From: an uncultured Eubacteriales bacterium
Lineage (GTDB): Bacteria > Bacillota > Clostridia > Oscillospirales > Acutalibacteraceae
Direction: 5' to 3'
NCBI GenBank assembly: GCA_934476085.1
Contig: CAKSNE010000001.1
Location: 62,001 to 126,000, forward strand
Length of the DNA: 64,000 nucleotides
Of the stretch, positions 7,501-16,458 are shown piece after piece. The notes under the pieces are model-generated. The model saw only the letters and a program-made list of their open reading frames with translations. It did not search any database and was not told the origin of the DNA. The translations under genes and the position numbers were made by a program. Positions within the stretch are counted from its first letter, which is position 1, and each line of letters starts with the position of its first letter.

Positions 7501-8505
7501 GTGTTGAAGAGAAAAGTATTGCTTATTGCATCAGCGTATTTTAATTATTATAAATTAATTAAAAAAAAGCTTGAAGAAATAGGAATGGAAGTTGACTGTT
7601 TTGTTGACCGACCAACTCAAAATAGCTTTTTTAAGGCTGTTTCAAGAATTAAACCAAGTATGGTTTACAAAAGGGTACAGCCTTATTTTGATAGCATAAT
7701 TTTAAAAACCAAAGATAAAAAATATGACTTTGTATTTTTTATCAGGGCAATGTCTTATTGTTTTAGCGATGAAATGATGCGAAAATTAAAAAACACTCAT
7801 AAAGAAGCCATATTTCTGAGCTATCAATGGGATTCAAATTTGAATTTAAAAGATATTGAAAGCTTTTGGCACTTTTTTGACAGATCTTATTCTTTTGACA
7901 GAATAGATTGTGAGAAAAATGAGGCTTTAAGTTTTTTACCTTTGTTTTATGAAGATGAATATAAAATTCCGTTTGACAACAAAAAGGAATACAAATACGA
8001 TTGCTGTTACATAGGAACTGCTCATCCTAAAAAATATAAGTTTATTGAAGAAATGTCGGACAAGCTAAATGAAAAATTTAAAAATCAGTTTATTTTTCAT
8101 TATATGCCTTCGAAACTTAAATTTTATTACCATAAATTAAAAAATCCTGAATATAAAAACGCCCGTCTTAAAGACTTTAATCGTGAGAAATTATCGAAAG
8201 AAGAAACCATTGAAATAGTTAAAAATTCTTTTTGTGTTTTAGATTCTCCTCAGGATAATCAAGATGGTGCTACAATGAGAGTTATTGAATGTTTAGGTGC
8301 TAATAAAAAGTTAATTACAACTAATAAAGATTTAGTTAATTACGATTTTTATAATCCAAAAAATATTTATATTTACAATGGCGAGTTTGATTTTGATAAT
8401 GAGTTTTTTAAAACCGATTATCAACCACCTGAGAAAGAAATTTACGAAAAGTATTCTTTAGAAAGCTTTTTAAAAACAATATTTGAAATAAAAAGTGAGG
8501 TATGA
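7501..8505 (+). CDS. Glycosyltransferase-like protein (CgeB-type)
   Basis: 334 residues with a GTG start (7501) or TTG (7504). It has an N-terminal Rossmann-like half and a C-terminal half with CYIGTAHPKKYKFI, then DSPQDNQDGATMRVIECLGANKKLITTN. This layout resembles the CgeB / GT-B family where the last motif contacts the nucleotide sugar. There are no membrane segments. It probably adds a sugar to the lipid-linked repeat. The donor and acceptor cannot be told. Confidence 0.7.
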   Translation: MLKRKVLLIASAYFNYYKLIKKKLEEIGMEVDCFVDRPTQNSFFKAVSRIKPSMVYKRVQPYFDSIILKTKDKKYDFVFFIRAMSYCFSDEMMRKLKNTHKEAIFLSYQWDSNLNLKDIESFWHFFDRSYSFDRIDCEKNEALSFLPLFYEDEYKIPFDNKKEYKYDCCYIGTAHPKKYKFIEEMSDKLNEKFKNQFIFHYMPSKLKFYYHKLKNPEYKNARLKDFNREKLSKEETIEIVKNSFCVLDSPQDNQDGATMRVIECLGANKKLITTNKDLVNYDFYNPKNIYIYNGEFDFDNEFFKTDYQPPEKEIYEKYSLESFLKTIFEIKSEV

Positions 8506-8508
8506 TTT

Positions 8509-9390
8509 ATGAAAGGAATTGTTCTTGCAGGTGGATCCGGCACAAGATTATATCCGCTTACAAAGGTAACATCTAAACAGCTTTTGCCGGTTTATGATAA
8601 ACCTATGATTTTTTATCCTATTTCAACTCTTATGCTTGCAGGAATTAGAGATATTTTAATTATCAGCACTCCTGAAGACATCGGTAATTTTAAAAAGCTT
8701 TTGGGAGATGGCAGTAAATTCGGAATTAATCTTTCTTATGCTGTTCAGCCTTCTCCTGACGGATTGGCTCAGGCTTTTATTATCGGTGAAGATTTTATCG
8801 GTAATGATAGTTGTGCATTAGTTTTAGGCGATAATATTTTTTATGGTCATGGCTTTACGAAGAGACTTAAAAGAGCGGTTGAAAACAGTAAAAGCGGTAT
8901 TGCAACATTGTTTGGATACTATGTTAATGACCCCGAAAGATTTGGAGTTGCAGAATTTGATGATGACTTAAATGTTTTATCTTTAGAAGAGAAACCTGAC
9001 AATCCTAAATCACACTATGCAGTTACGGGACTTTATTTTTACGATAACAGAGTTGTAGAACTTGCCAAAAAGGTTAAACCTTCTGCTAGAGGTGAATTAG
9101 AAATAACCGATTTGAATAGGCTTTATTTAGAATCGGGCGATGTAAAGCTTGAATTATTAGGTCGTGGTTTTTCTTGGCTTGATACAGGTACTGTTGACAG
9201 CTTGATTGAGGCTGCCGAGTTTGTTAAAATTATTCAAAGCTCAGGTGTTATGATAGCTTCATTAGAAGAAATTGCTTATGCTAATAAGTGGATTGATAAA
9301 GAAACTTTAAGCTTGTCAGCGGTTGCTTACGGAAAGTCGCCTTATGGTCAGCATTTAAAAAATGTTGTAAAAGGAAAAATAGTTTATTAA
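8509..9390 (+). CDS. rmlA: Glucose-1-phosphate thymidylyltransferase
   Basis: 293 residues, the normal RmlA length. It makes dTDP-glucose from dTTP and glucose-1-P. Nucleotidyltransferase signature GGSGTRLYP at residues 8-16, then KQLLPVYDKPMIFYP, QPSPDGLAQAF, LVLGDNIFYGHG, VEEKPDNP-like LEEKPDNPKS, ELEITDLN and WLDTGT, all diagnostic for RmlA. It starts 3 bases after the upstream stop. RmlA is classically feedback-controlled by dTDP-rhamnose. Confidence 0.96.
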   Translation: MKGIVLAGGSGTRLYPLTKVTSKQLLPVYDKPMIFYPISTLMLAGIRDILIISTPEDIGNFKKLLGDGSKFGINLSYAVQPSPDGLAQAFIIGEDFIGNDSCALVLGDNIFYGHGFTKRLKRAVENSKSGIATLFGYYVNDPERFGVAEFDDDLNVLSLEEKPDNPKSHYAVTGLYFYDNRVVELAKKVKPSARGELEITDLNRLYLESGDVKLELLGRGFSWLDTGTVDSLIEAAEFVKIIQSSGVMIASLEEIAYANKWIDKETLSLSAVAYGKSPYGQHLKNVVKGKIVY

Positions 9391-9408
9391 TTTTTAAAGG
9401 GAATTATT

Positions 9409-10428
9409 ATGAATATAATTGTTACCGGTGGTGCCGGATTTATCGGAAGTAATTTTGTTTTTCATATGTTGAAAAAATATCCTGATTATCGCATAATTTG
9501 TTTGGATAAATTAACTTATGCGGGTAATCTTTCAACACTTGAAAGTGTTATGGATAATAAGAATTTTAGATTTGTAAAACTTGATATTTGCGACAGAGAA
9601 GGAGTTTACAAATTATTTGAAGAAGAAAAACCCGATGTAGTTGTTAATTTTGCGGCTGAAAGTCATGTTGACCGCTCAATTGAAAATCCTGAGGTGTTTT
9701 TACAAACAAATATTTTAGGAACAGCAACTTTAATGGACGCTTGCAGAAAATACGGAATTAAGCGTTATCATCAGGTTTCTACCGATGAGGTTTATGGCGA
9801 TTTACCGCTTGACAGACCTGATTTATTCTTCACAGAAGAAACTCCTATACATACCAGCAGCCCTTACAGCTCTTCAAAAGCCGGTGCTGACCTTTTGGTT
9901 TTGGCTTATTACAGAACTTATGGATTACCTGTAACAATAAGCAGATGTTCAAATAACTATGGCCCTTATCATTTTCCTGAAAAACTTATTCCGCTTATGA
10001 TTGCAAATGCACTTGCAGACAAGCCTTTGCCGGTTTACGGAGAAGGACTTAATGTCAGAGATTGGCTTTATGTTGAAGACCATTGCAAAGCAATTGATTT
10101 AATTATTCATAATGGCAAAGTCGGCGAAGTTTACAATGTCGGCGGTCATAATGAAATGAAGAATATTGATATTGTAAAACTTATTTGTAAAGAATTAGGC
10201 AAGCCTGAAAGTTTAATAACGCATGTTACTGACAGAAAAGGTCATGATATGAGATACGCTATTGACCCTACAAAAATTCATAATGAATTGGGTTGGTTGC
10301 CTGAAACTAAATTTGAAGATGGTATTAAAAAGACTATAAAATGGTATCTTGACAATAAAAAATGGTGGCAGGATATTATTTCAGGCGAATATCAAACATA
10401 TTACGAAAGAATGTATAAGGATAGATAA
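9409..10428 (+). CDS. rmlB: dTDP-glucose 4,6-dehydratase
   Basis: 339 residues. An extended SDR with NAD-binding GGAGFIGSN at 7-15, LDKLTYAGN, AAESHVDRSI, VSTDEVYGDL (active-site Thr-Asp-Glu) and YSSSKAGAD with the YxxxK pair, then NNYGPYHFPEKLIPL and NVRDWLYVEDHC. It converts dTDP-glucose to dTDP-4-keto-6-deoxyglucose, the branch point of many deoxysugars. An AAAGGGAA ribosome site precedes it. Confidence 0.96.
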   Translation: MNIIVTGGAGFIGSNFVFHMLKKYPDYRIICLDKLTYAGNLSTLESVMDNKNFRFVKLDICDREGVYKLFEEEKPDVVVNFAAESHVDRSIENPEVFLQTNILGTATLMDACRKYGIKRYHQVSTDEVYGDLPLDRPDLFFTEETPIHTSSPYSSSKAGADLLVLAYYRTYGLPVTISRCSNNYGPYHFPEKLIPLMIANALADKPLPVYGEGLNVRDWLYVEDHCKAIDLIIHNGKVGEVYNVGGHNEMKNIDIVKLICKELGKPESLITHVTDRKGHDMRYAIDPTKIHNELGWLPETKFEDGIKKTIKWYLDNKKWWQDIISGEYQTYYERMYKDR

Positions 10429-10431
10429 AAA

Positions 10432-11265
10432 ATGAAAGTTTTAGTTACCGGTGCAAACGGCTATTTAGGTCAGGGCATTGTTAAAGCACTTCTTGACAAG
10501 GGCGAACAGGTTATTGCGGCTGATTTTAAAGTTGATAATATTGATGACCGTGCCGAAAAAGTAACAACTGATTTGTTTGCTAATGATGATCCTTATAATG
10601 AATTTCACCGTCCTGATGTATTATTACATCTTGCTTGGCGTGATGGATTTGTTCATAATTCTGATAGTCATATAAATGATTTACCGCTTCATTATTCTTT
10701 TTTGAAAAAAATGATTGATGGCGGTTGCAAACATATTTGCATTATGGGAACAATGCATGAAGTCGGTTTTTTTGAAGGCGAGATTGATGAAAACACACCT
10801 TGTAATCCTATGAATTTATATGGTATTGCTAAAAACGCTTTAAGAAATATTGCTGAACTTATTTGTAAAAATAACGATGTAGTTTTTCAGTGGTTAAGGG
10901 GTTATTACATTGTCGGCAATTCAAAATTCGGCAATTCTATTTTTTCTAAAATAACAAGTGCCGAGAATGAGAAAAAAGCCGAATTTCCTTTTACAACCGG
11001 TAAAAACAAATATGATTTTCTTGATTATGATGAGTTTGCTGAACAAGTGGCGGCAGCTTGTACTCAAAAAAATGTAAACGGAATAATTAATATTTGTTCA
11101 GGTAAGCCGATTAGTCTTGCCGAACGAGTAGAAAAATTTATTAAAGACAATAATTATAAAATCAAATTAAAATACGGTGCTTTTCCTGACAGAGCTTATG
11201 ATTCAGACGCAGTTTGGGGAAGTAACAAAAAAATTCAAAAAATATTAAATGAAAAGAGTCAGTAA
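10432..11265 (+). CDS. NAD(P)-dependent sugar epimerase/reductase (SDR), candidate dTDP-4-keto reductase
   Basis: 277 residues, an extended SDR with GANGYLGQG at 7-15 and the YxxxK pair in YGIAKNALRN. Other visible motifs are LAWRDGFVHNSDSH, CIMGTMHEVG, QWLRGYYIVGN and NICSGKPISLAERV. It lies between rmlB and rmlC where rmlD is often found, but lacks RmlD-like signatures (no short RmlD-type YGxTK). I infer it reduces a dTDP-4-keto-6-deoxy sugar, giving 6-deoxytalose, fucose or rhamnose. The exact product is unknown. Three bases separate it from rmlB and its stop overlaps rmlC. Confidence 0.75.
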   Translation: MKVLVTGANGYLGQGIVKALLDKGEQVIAADFKVDNIDDRAEKVTTDLFANDDPYNEFHRPDVLLHLAWRDGFVHNSDSHINDLPLHYSFLKKMIDGGCKHICIMGTMHEVGFFEGEIDENTPCNPMNLYGIAKNALRNIAELICKNNDVVFQWLRGYYIVGNSKFGNSIFSKITSAENEKKAEFPFTTGKNKYDFLDYDEFAEQVAAACTQKNVNGIINICSGKPISLAERVEKFIKDNNYKIKLKYGAFPDRAYDSDAVWGSNKKIQKILNEKSQ

Positions 11266-11819
11266 TGGGTAAGATTAAAGTTACTAAATGTTCAATTGAA
11301 GGATTATATGTTATAGAGCCTACTGTTTTCGGTGACGAAAGAGGCTATTTTGTAGAAACATATAATAAAAAAGATATGATTGAAGCAGGTCTTGATATGG
11401 AATTTGTTCAAGATAATCAATCTATGTCTAAAAAAGGTGTTCTTCGAGGACTTCATTATCAAAAAAATCACCCACAAGGCAAACTTGTTAGAGTTATCAG
11501 CGGTGAAGTTTTTGATGTTGCGGTTGATTTAAGAAAAAACTCAAAAACTTATGGCAAGTGGCACGGCGAAATATTATCTGCTGAAAATATGAAACAGTTT
11601 TATATTTCACCGGGTTTTGCTCATGGATTTTTGGTACTTTCAGATACCGCTGAATTTTGTTATAAATGTACCGATTTTTATCATCCTGATGATGAAGGCG
11701 GTTTAATGTGGAATGATGCTGATATTGGCGTTGAATGGCCACTTCAAGATGGGGTTGAATTAACAATTTCAGATAAAGATAAGAAAAATCCAAGCTTTAA
11801 AGACAGCTTTAAATTTTAA
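11265..11819 (+). CDS. rmlC: dTDP-4-dehydrorhamnose 3,5-epimerase
   Basis: 184 residues, the usual length. Cupin fold with DERGYFVETYNKKDM, FVQDNQSMSKKGVLRGLHYQ (the catalytic His of RGLHYQ), PQGKLVRVISGEVFDVAVDLR, FYISPGFAHGFLVLSD and YHPDDEGGLMWND. It epimerises C3 and C5 of dTDP-4-keto-6-deoxyglucose, giving the L-series sugar. The start overlaps the upstream stop (TAATG, 11263-11267). Its presence implies an L-sugar such as L-rhamnose or 6-deoxy-L-talose. Confidence 0.95.
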   Translation: MGKIKVTKCSIEGLYVIEPTVFGDERGYFVETYNKKDMIEAGLDMEFVQDNQSMSKKGVLRGLHYQKNHPQGKLVRVISGEVFDVAVDLRKNSKTYGKWHGEILSAENMKQFYISPGFAHGFLVLSDTAEFCYKCTDFYHPDDEGGLMWNDADIGVEWPLQDGVELTISDKDKKNPSFKDSFKF

Positions 11820-11829
11820 GGAGAATTAG

Positions 11830-12921
11830 ATGAATAAAGTAGGAATTGTAGTTTTTCAAAATTTAAGATATGCTCCTTTTTTAAGATTTTATACAAATAT
11901 ACTTAATGAAATGAAAAATGTTGAGTATGATATTATTTATTACAACAGAGATGTTTCTTTAAATGAGCCTAATTGCGAAAACATTATACCTATTTCATGG
12001 TGTGGTAAGGGTACAAATGCTGCACCTAAGCATGAAAAAGCATTTAATTTTGTCTTATATAGAAAAAAACTTATTAAACTTTTAAAACGTAAAAAATATG
12101 ATTTTTTAATAATGCTTATGACAATGCCATCGGTTTTAATAGAGGATTATCTTATTAAGAATTATAAAGGAAAATATATTTTTGATATTAGAGATTATAC
12201 TCAAGAAAAGTTTAAGCCATATTATAAGATAGAAGAGAAGCTTTTAAACAACTCTGCTTTAAATGTAATATCTTCAAAAGGGTTTTTGAATTTTCTTCCT
12301 AGTTCAAAATATTGCATATGTCATAATTTGGATGATGAAATTGCAAAAAAATATAAATCACAACAAACATATATAAAGAAAACCAAAGGTCCTGTTGTCA
12401 TTTCATATATAGGAAGCATTTCTTATGAAAAACAATGTAAAGAATTAATGAAGTTAGTATGTGAAGATGAGCGTTTTTGTTTTTATTTTTATGGAAATGA
12501 AAATACTAGTCATAAAGTATCGGAATATGCTAATTCGTTAAAATGCCCAAGAATTAAACTTATGGGTGCTTTTTTACCTAATGAAAAGAGAGATATATAT
12601 GAAAAAAGTGATTTAGTTTTTAATTGCTATGGTAACGATATAACATTAGTTAAATATGCTATATCAAATAAGCATTATGATGGTGCACTTTATCATCGAC
12701 CTTTGTTGGTAAGTCCTAACACTGTTATGAGTGAAATTGCTGGTGAAAACGCGTTTGCTTTAGATTTAGATAATATAGATAACTTAAATGAATTATTCAC
12801 TTGGTATAAAAACTTAGATTCTGAAAAATACATTTCTTATGCAGATAAAGTAATTTTAAGAGCACTTAAAGAAAATGGTATATTAAAAGAGAATGTTATA
12901 AAAATTATAAATAATATATAG
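11830..12921 (+). CDS. Glycosyltransferase, GT-B/GT4-like
   Basis: 363 residues. The N-half contains MNKVGIVVFQNLRYAPFLRF and KYIFDIRDYTQEKFKPYY. The C-half has VISYIGSISYEKQCKELMKL and LMGAFLPNEKRDIYEKSDLVFNCYG, a degenerate GT4 pattern without a clear E-x7-E. There are no membrane segments. It starts 10 bases after rmlC with AAGGAG. From here the sequence becomes more AT-rich than rmlA-C. The sugar is unknown. Confidence 0.72.
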   Translation: MNKVGIVVFQNLRYAPFLRFYTNILNEMKNVEYDIIYYNRDVSLNEPNCENIIPISWCGKGTNAAPKHEKAFNFVLYRKKLIKLLKRKKYDFLIMLMTMPSVLIEDYLIKNYKGKYIFDIRDYTQEKFKPYYKIEEKLLNNSALNVISSKGFLNFLPSSKYCICHNLDDEIAKKYKSQQTYIKKTKGPVVISYIGSISYEKQCKELMKLVCEDERFCFYFYGNENTSHKVSEYANSLKCPRIKLMGAFLPNEKRDIYEKSDLVFNCYGNDITLVKYAISNKHYDGALYHRPLLVSPNTVMSEIAGENAFALDLDNIDNLNELFTWYKNLDSEKYISYADKVILRALKENGILKENVIKIINNI

Positions 12922-12924
12922 GTA

Positions 12925-14028
12925 ATGATTATGAAAAAAATAATGATTGTGTTTGGAACTAGACCAGAAGCAATAAAAATGTGTCCACTGATAAACGAAT
13001 TAAAAAGCCGTAATAAATTTGATGTAAAAGTATGTGTTACAGGTCAACATAGACAGATGCTTGATCAAGTATTAGATGTATTTAATGTTATTCCAGATTA
13101 TGATTTATCAATAATGAAAGAAAAGCAGACTTTATTTGATATAACTACAAATATTTTAAATGAGATAAAAAAGATTTTGGAAAAAGAAAATCCTAATGTT
13201 GTACTTGTTCATGGCGATACATCTACAACATTCGTTACAGCATTAGCTTGTTTTTACCTTCAAATTCCAGTTGGGCATGTTGAAGCAGGACTCAGAACTT
13301 ATAATATATTTTCACCGTATCCAGAAGAATTTAATAGACAAGCAGTTTCTATTATTTCAAAATTTAATTTTGCCCCAACTGAAATGGCAAAAAGTAATTT
13401 GTTAAAAGAAGGAAAGCCAGTCGATAGCATATATGTAACTGGGAATACAGTAATTGATGCATTAAAAACAACGGTAAATAAAGATTATTTTCATCCTGAA
13501 TTAGAATGGGCTTCTAATAGCAAATTAGTATTAATAACTGCTCATAGAAGAGAAAATTTAGGTGAGCCAATGCATAGAATGTTTAGGGCTATAAGAAGAG
13601 TTATGGAAGAGCATCCTGATGTGAAGGCGTTATATCCTATTCATATGAATCCTCTTGTTAGAAAAGCGGCTGAAGAAGAATTGGGCCATTTTGACAGATT
13701 ACATATTATTGAACCTCTTGAAGTGTTTGATTGTCATAATATTATGTCAAAGAGTTATCTTATATTAACAGATAGCGGAGGAATCCAAGAAGAGGCTCCA
13801 TCACTTGGAAAACCAGTATTGGTTATGCGTGAGACAACTGAAAGACCTGAGGGCGTCAAGGCGGGAACATTAAAACTTGTAGGAACTCAGGAAGAAGATA
13901 TTTATAACGCATTTAAACTGTTATTAGAAGATAAGAAAGAATATGAAAGAATGTCAAAAGCCAATAATCCTTATGGTGATGGATTGGCCAGTATTAGAAT
14001 TGCTAATATCTTAGAAAGCAAATTATAA
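12925..14028 (+). CDS. wecB: UDP-N-acetylglucosamine 2-epimerase (non-hydrolysing)
   Basis: 367 residues. It has IVFGTRPEAIKMCPLI, VCVTGQHRQMLDQVL, VLVHGDTSTTF, GHVEAGLRTYN, PEEFNRQ, ITAHRRENLGEPM, YPIHMNP and LTDSGGIQEEAPSLGKPVLVMR-type motifs that define MnaA/WecB. It interconverts UDP-GlcNAc and UDP-ManNAc, so the polymer may contain ManNAc or its uronic acid, although no ManNAc dehydrogenase is seen here. The start may be the ATG at 12925 or at 12931. Confidence 0.95.
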   Translation: MIMKKIMIVFGTRPEAIKMCPLINELKSRNKFDVKVCVTGQHRQMLDQVLDVFNVIPDYDLSIMKEKQTLFDITTNILNEIKKILEKENPNVVLVHGDTSTTFVTALACFYLQIPVGHVEAGLRTYNIFSPYPEEFNRQAVSIISKFNFAPTEMAKSNLLKEGKPVDSIYVTGNTVIDALKTTVNKDYFHPELEWASNSKLVLITAHRRENLGEPMHRMFRAIRRVMEEHPDVKALYPIHMNPLVRKAAEEELGHFDRLHIIEPLEVFDCHNIMSKSYLILTDSGGIQEEAPSLGKPVLVMRETTERPEGVKAGTLKLVGTQEEDIYNAFKLLLEDKKEYERMSKANNPYGDGLASIRIANILESKL

Positions 14029-14049
14029 ATTTAAAAGAGTGATAAATAT

Positions 14050-15177
14050 ATGAAAGATTTAAAGAGAATTTGTATAGTTTCAGAACACTATCCAACAAAT
14101 GAGGAACCACTATTTCCTTTTGTTCAACAACTTGCATATTCTTTGTCAAAAGAAAATGTTGAATGTATAATTATAGCACCACAAAGTATTACTAGATGTA
14201 TAATTAGACATAAGAAAATGCAGAAAAGAGATAGCATAGATACAACTCCAGATGGTTATAAAATACGAGTTTTGAGACCATATACTATTACGTTTTCTGA
14301 TAAATTTTTTCATAAACTGGCTAACTTTTTTTTAAGAAGGGCAATAAAAAACGGTTTGAAAAAAGTTAATAATGTAGACTGTATATATAGTTATTTTTGG
14401 CACATTGGTTTAACAGTTGCAAGAACTTTAAAAAAAACAAGTACCCCTATATTTGTACAAGCTAGTGAATGCGAAATAACAGTTAAAGACTTTATGCTAA
14501 AGGAAGCTTATTTAAACAGAATTAGTGGGGTTGTTTGTGCATCCGGAAAGAATCAAAAAGAAAGTTTAGATATGCATTTAGTGAAAAAAGAAGATACAAC
14601 AATAATAGTAAATGGTTATCGTTCTGATGAATTTTATCCTTGTGATAAAATAGAAGTTAGAAAAAAATTTAATATTTCAAAAGATAAATTTGTTGTTGCT
14701 TTTGTAGGTGGGTTTATTGAACGAAAAGGTATAAAACAGTTATGCACGGCAATTGATAGATTTGATGATGTATATTCTATTTTTATAGGTCAAGGAGCCA
14801 TAAAACCAAACTGTAAAAATATACTTTTTCAAGGTTTGGTTAGGCATAATGATATTGTAAAATATCTAAATACAGCCGATGTTTTTGTTTTACCAACAAA
14901 TGCTGAGGGGTGTTGTAATGCGATTATCGAGGCTTTAGCATGTGGATTGCCAGTTATTTCATCTAACAAGACATTTAATGATGAAATTCTAGATGATATG
15001 TGTTCTATAAGAATAAATGAAAGCAGTATAGATGAAATTTATAATTCAATAAAGAAAATTAAGGAAAATGCTATATTGAAGAAAAATATGTCAAAAGCAG
15101 CATTGAAAAAATCAGAACAATTAACAATTGAACATAGAGCAAAATCTATTAAAGAATTCATTGAAAGCAGAATTTAA
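14050..15177 (+). CDS. Glycosyltransferase family 4
   Basis: 375 residues. GT-B fold: the N-domain carries RICIVSEHYPTNEEPLFPFVQ and YFWHIGLTVA, the C-domain VAFVGGFIERKGIKQLC, FQGLVRHNDIVKYLNTADVFVLP and EGCCNAIIEALACGLPVISS. The last motif is the E-x7-E that binds the donor nucleotide. A retaining transferase for an unknown sugar. AAGAGTG lies upstream of the ATG. Confidence 0.9.
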   Translation: MKDLKRICIVSEHYPTNEEPLFPFVQQLAYSLSKENVECIIIAPQSITRCIIRHKKMQKRDSIDTTPDGYKIRVLRPYTITFSDKFFHKLANFFLRRAIKNGLKKVNNVDCIYSYFWHIGLTVARTLKKTSTPIFVQASECEITVKDFMLKEAYLNRISGVVCASGKNQKESLDMHLVKKEDTTIIVNGYRSDEFYPCDKIEVRKKFNISKDKFVVAFVGGFIERKGIKQLCTAIDRFDDVYSIFIGQGAIKPNCKNILFQGLVRHNDIVKYLNTADVFVLPTNAEGCCNAIIEALACGLPVISSNKTFNDEILDDMCSIRINESSIDEIYNSIKKIKENAILKKNMSKAALKKSEQLTIEHRAKSIKEFIESRI

Positions 15178-15204
15178 GTAAATTATTTATATGATAAGTA
15201 AGGA

Positions 15205-16458
15205 GTGAGAAAAATAGTTTTATCAAAAAACCATGAAAAGTACACTATAAGCATTCAAACTATTCAAGATTTTTGTTTCCTTTTATATTTATTTGCGGTT
15301 TCTGCTCATCAAACCGGTGAGGGATTTGATGCTTTATTTATAAGAGTTTCTTTTGTTTTATTTGTTGGTTTTAGTGCATTAAATATGATAGCAACCGGCT
15401 ATATAAAATGGAATGGTTTTATTGGTTGGTTTGTTTTATTTTTAGGTTATGGTTATCTGTCTTGTTTGTGGGCAAGATCTATAACAGATTCAATGGTTTA
15501 TACAAATACTTTTATACAAATGTTAGGTTGTATTATTTGCTTAACAAATAGAATAAAAACTACTAAAGATATTGATAAAATGTTAAAATTATTATTGGTT
15601 TCATTGATATATACTGTTTTGGTATTATATATTAAAACGCCTGCAAGTGCTTGGGGAACTGAAAGAATTGGTGCTGATCTTGGTTTGCATCCTAATGATA
15701 TTGGAATTAGATTTGCAATTGGTGTAATGATTTCGCTTTATTTTTCAATATCGAAAAAAATATATTTTAATTATATATTTGTTGCAATTTTTACTGTTAT
15801 AGCGATGTTTTCCGGTTCACGAAAAGGGCTTTTAATGTGTGTTATAGCTATTATACTGTATCCTATTTTATCTTATAAGAAAAGAAATAGAAATGATTTC
15901 ATGAAATTTCTCTTTAGAATAATTTTAATAATTTTAATTATTGCAATTATTTATTACATTATTATGAATAATAAAATGTTTTATGATGTTATTGGTGTTA
16001 GATTAGAATCTATGATGAGCTTTTTTGAGGGAGATACATTAGCGGACGATAGTGTTAGGGAAAGAGAGTTTTTCATAGTAAAAGCAATAGAACTTTTTAA
16101 AGCACATCCAATATTAGGTTATGGTATGAATAACTTTTCGACTCATATGGCAGAAATTAATTATCATCATATTGCATACTCTCATAATAATTTTACTGAA
16201 TTATTAGCCACTTTGGGTATAGTTGGATTTATAATTTATTATTTTATGATTACAAAAATGCTTATTAATCTTTTAAAAAATATGTTTTATAAAGTTAAAA
16301 ATAATTATGCAATGAATGTATTGTTTCTTTTAATGTTATCAATTATTTGTTTTATATCATATTGGTGTGTAAGCTATTCAAGTGAGTATTTTATCATTTT
16401 ATATTCTTTAATATATATGTTTTTAAAAGTTAATAAAAGTGAAGAGGTTTTAAAATGA
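15205..16458 (+). CDS. O-antigen polymerase/ligase-like membrane protein (Wzy type)
   Basis: 417 residues when counted from GTG 15205, with about ten or more membrane segments. The long outer loop has AHPILGYGMNNFSTHMAE and YSHNNFTELLATLGIVGF, the O-antigen ligase/polymerase (PF04932) signature. It should join repeat units on the outer face. The start is uncertain: AAGGAG sits directly against the GTG, which is too close. Proper spacing (8 bases) points to an ATA at 15214. The end overlaps the next gene by four bases (ATGA). Confidence 0.85.
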   Translation: MRKIVLSKNHEKYTISIQTIQDFCFLLYLFAVSAHQTGEGFDALFIRVSFVLFVGFSALNMIATGYIKWNGFIGWFVLFLGYGYLSCLWARSITDSMVYTNTFIQMLGCIICLTNRIKTTKDIDKMLKLLLVSLIYTVLVLYIKTPASAWGTERIGADLGLHPNDIGIRFAIGVMISLYFSISKKIYFNYIFVAIFTVIAMFSGSRKGLLMCVIAIILYPILSYKKRNRNDFMKFLFRIILIILIIAIIYYIIMNNKMFYDVIGVRLESMMSFFEGDTLADDSVREREFFIVKAIELFKAHPILGYGMNNFSTHMAEINYHHIAYSHNNFTELLATLGIVGFIIYYFMITKMLINLLKNMFYKVKNNYAMNVLFLLMLSIICFISYWCVSYSSEYFIILYSLIYMFLKVNKSEEVLK

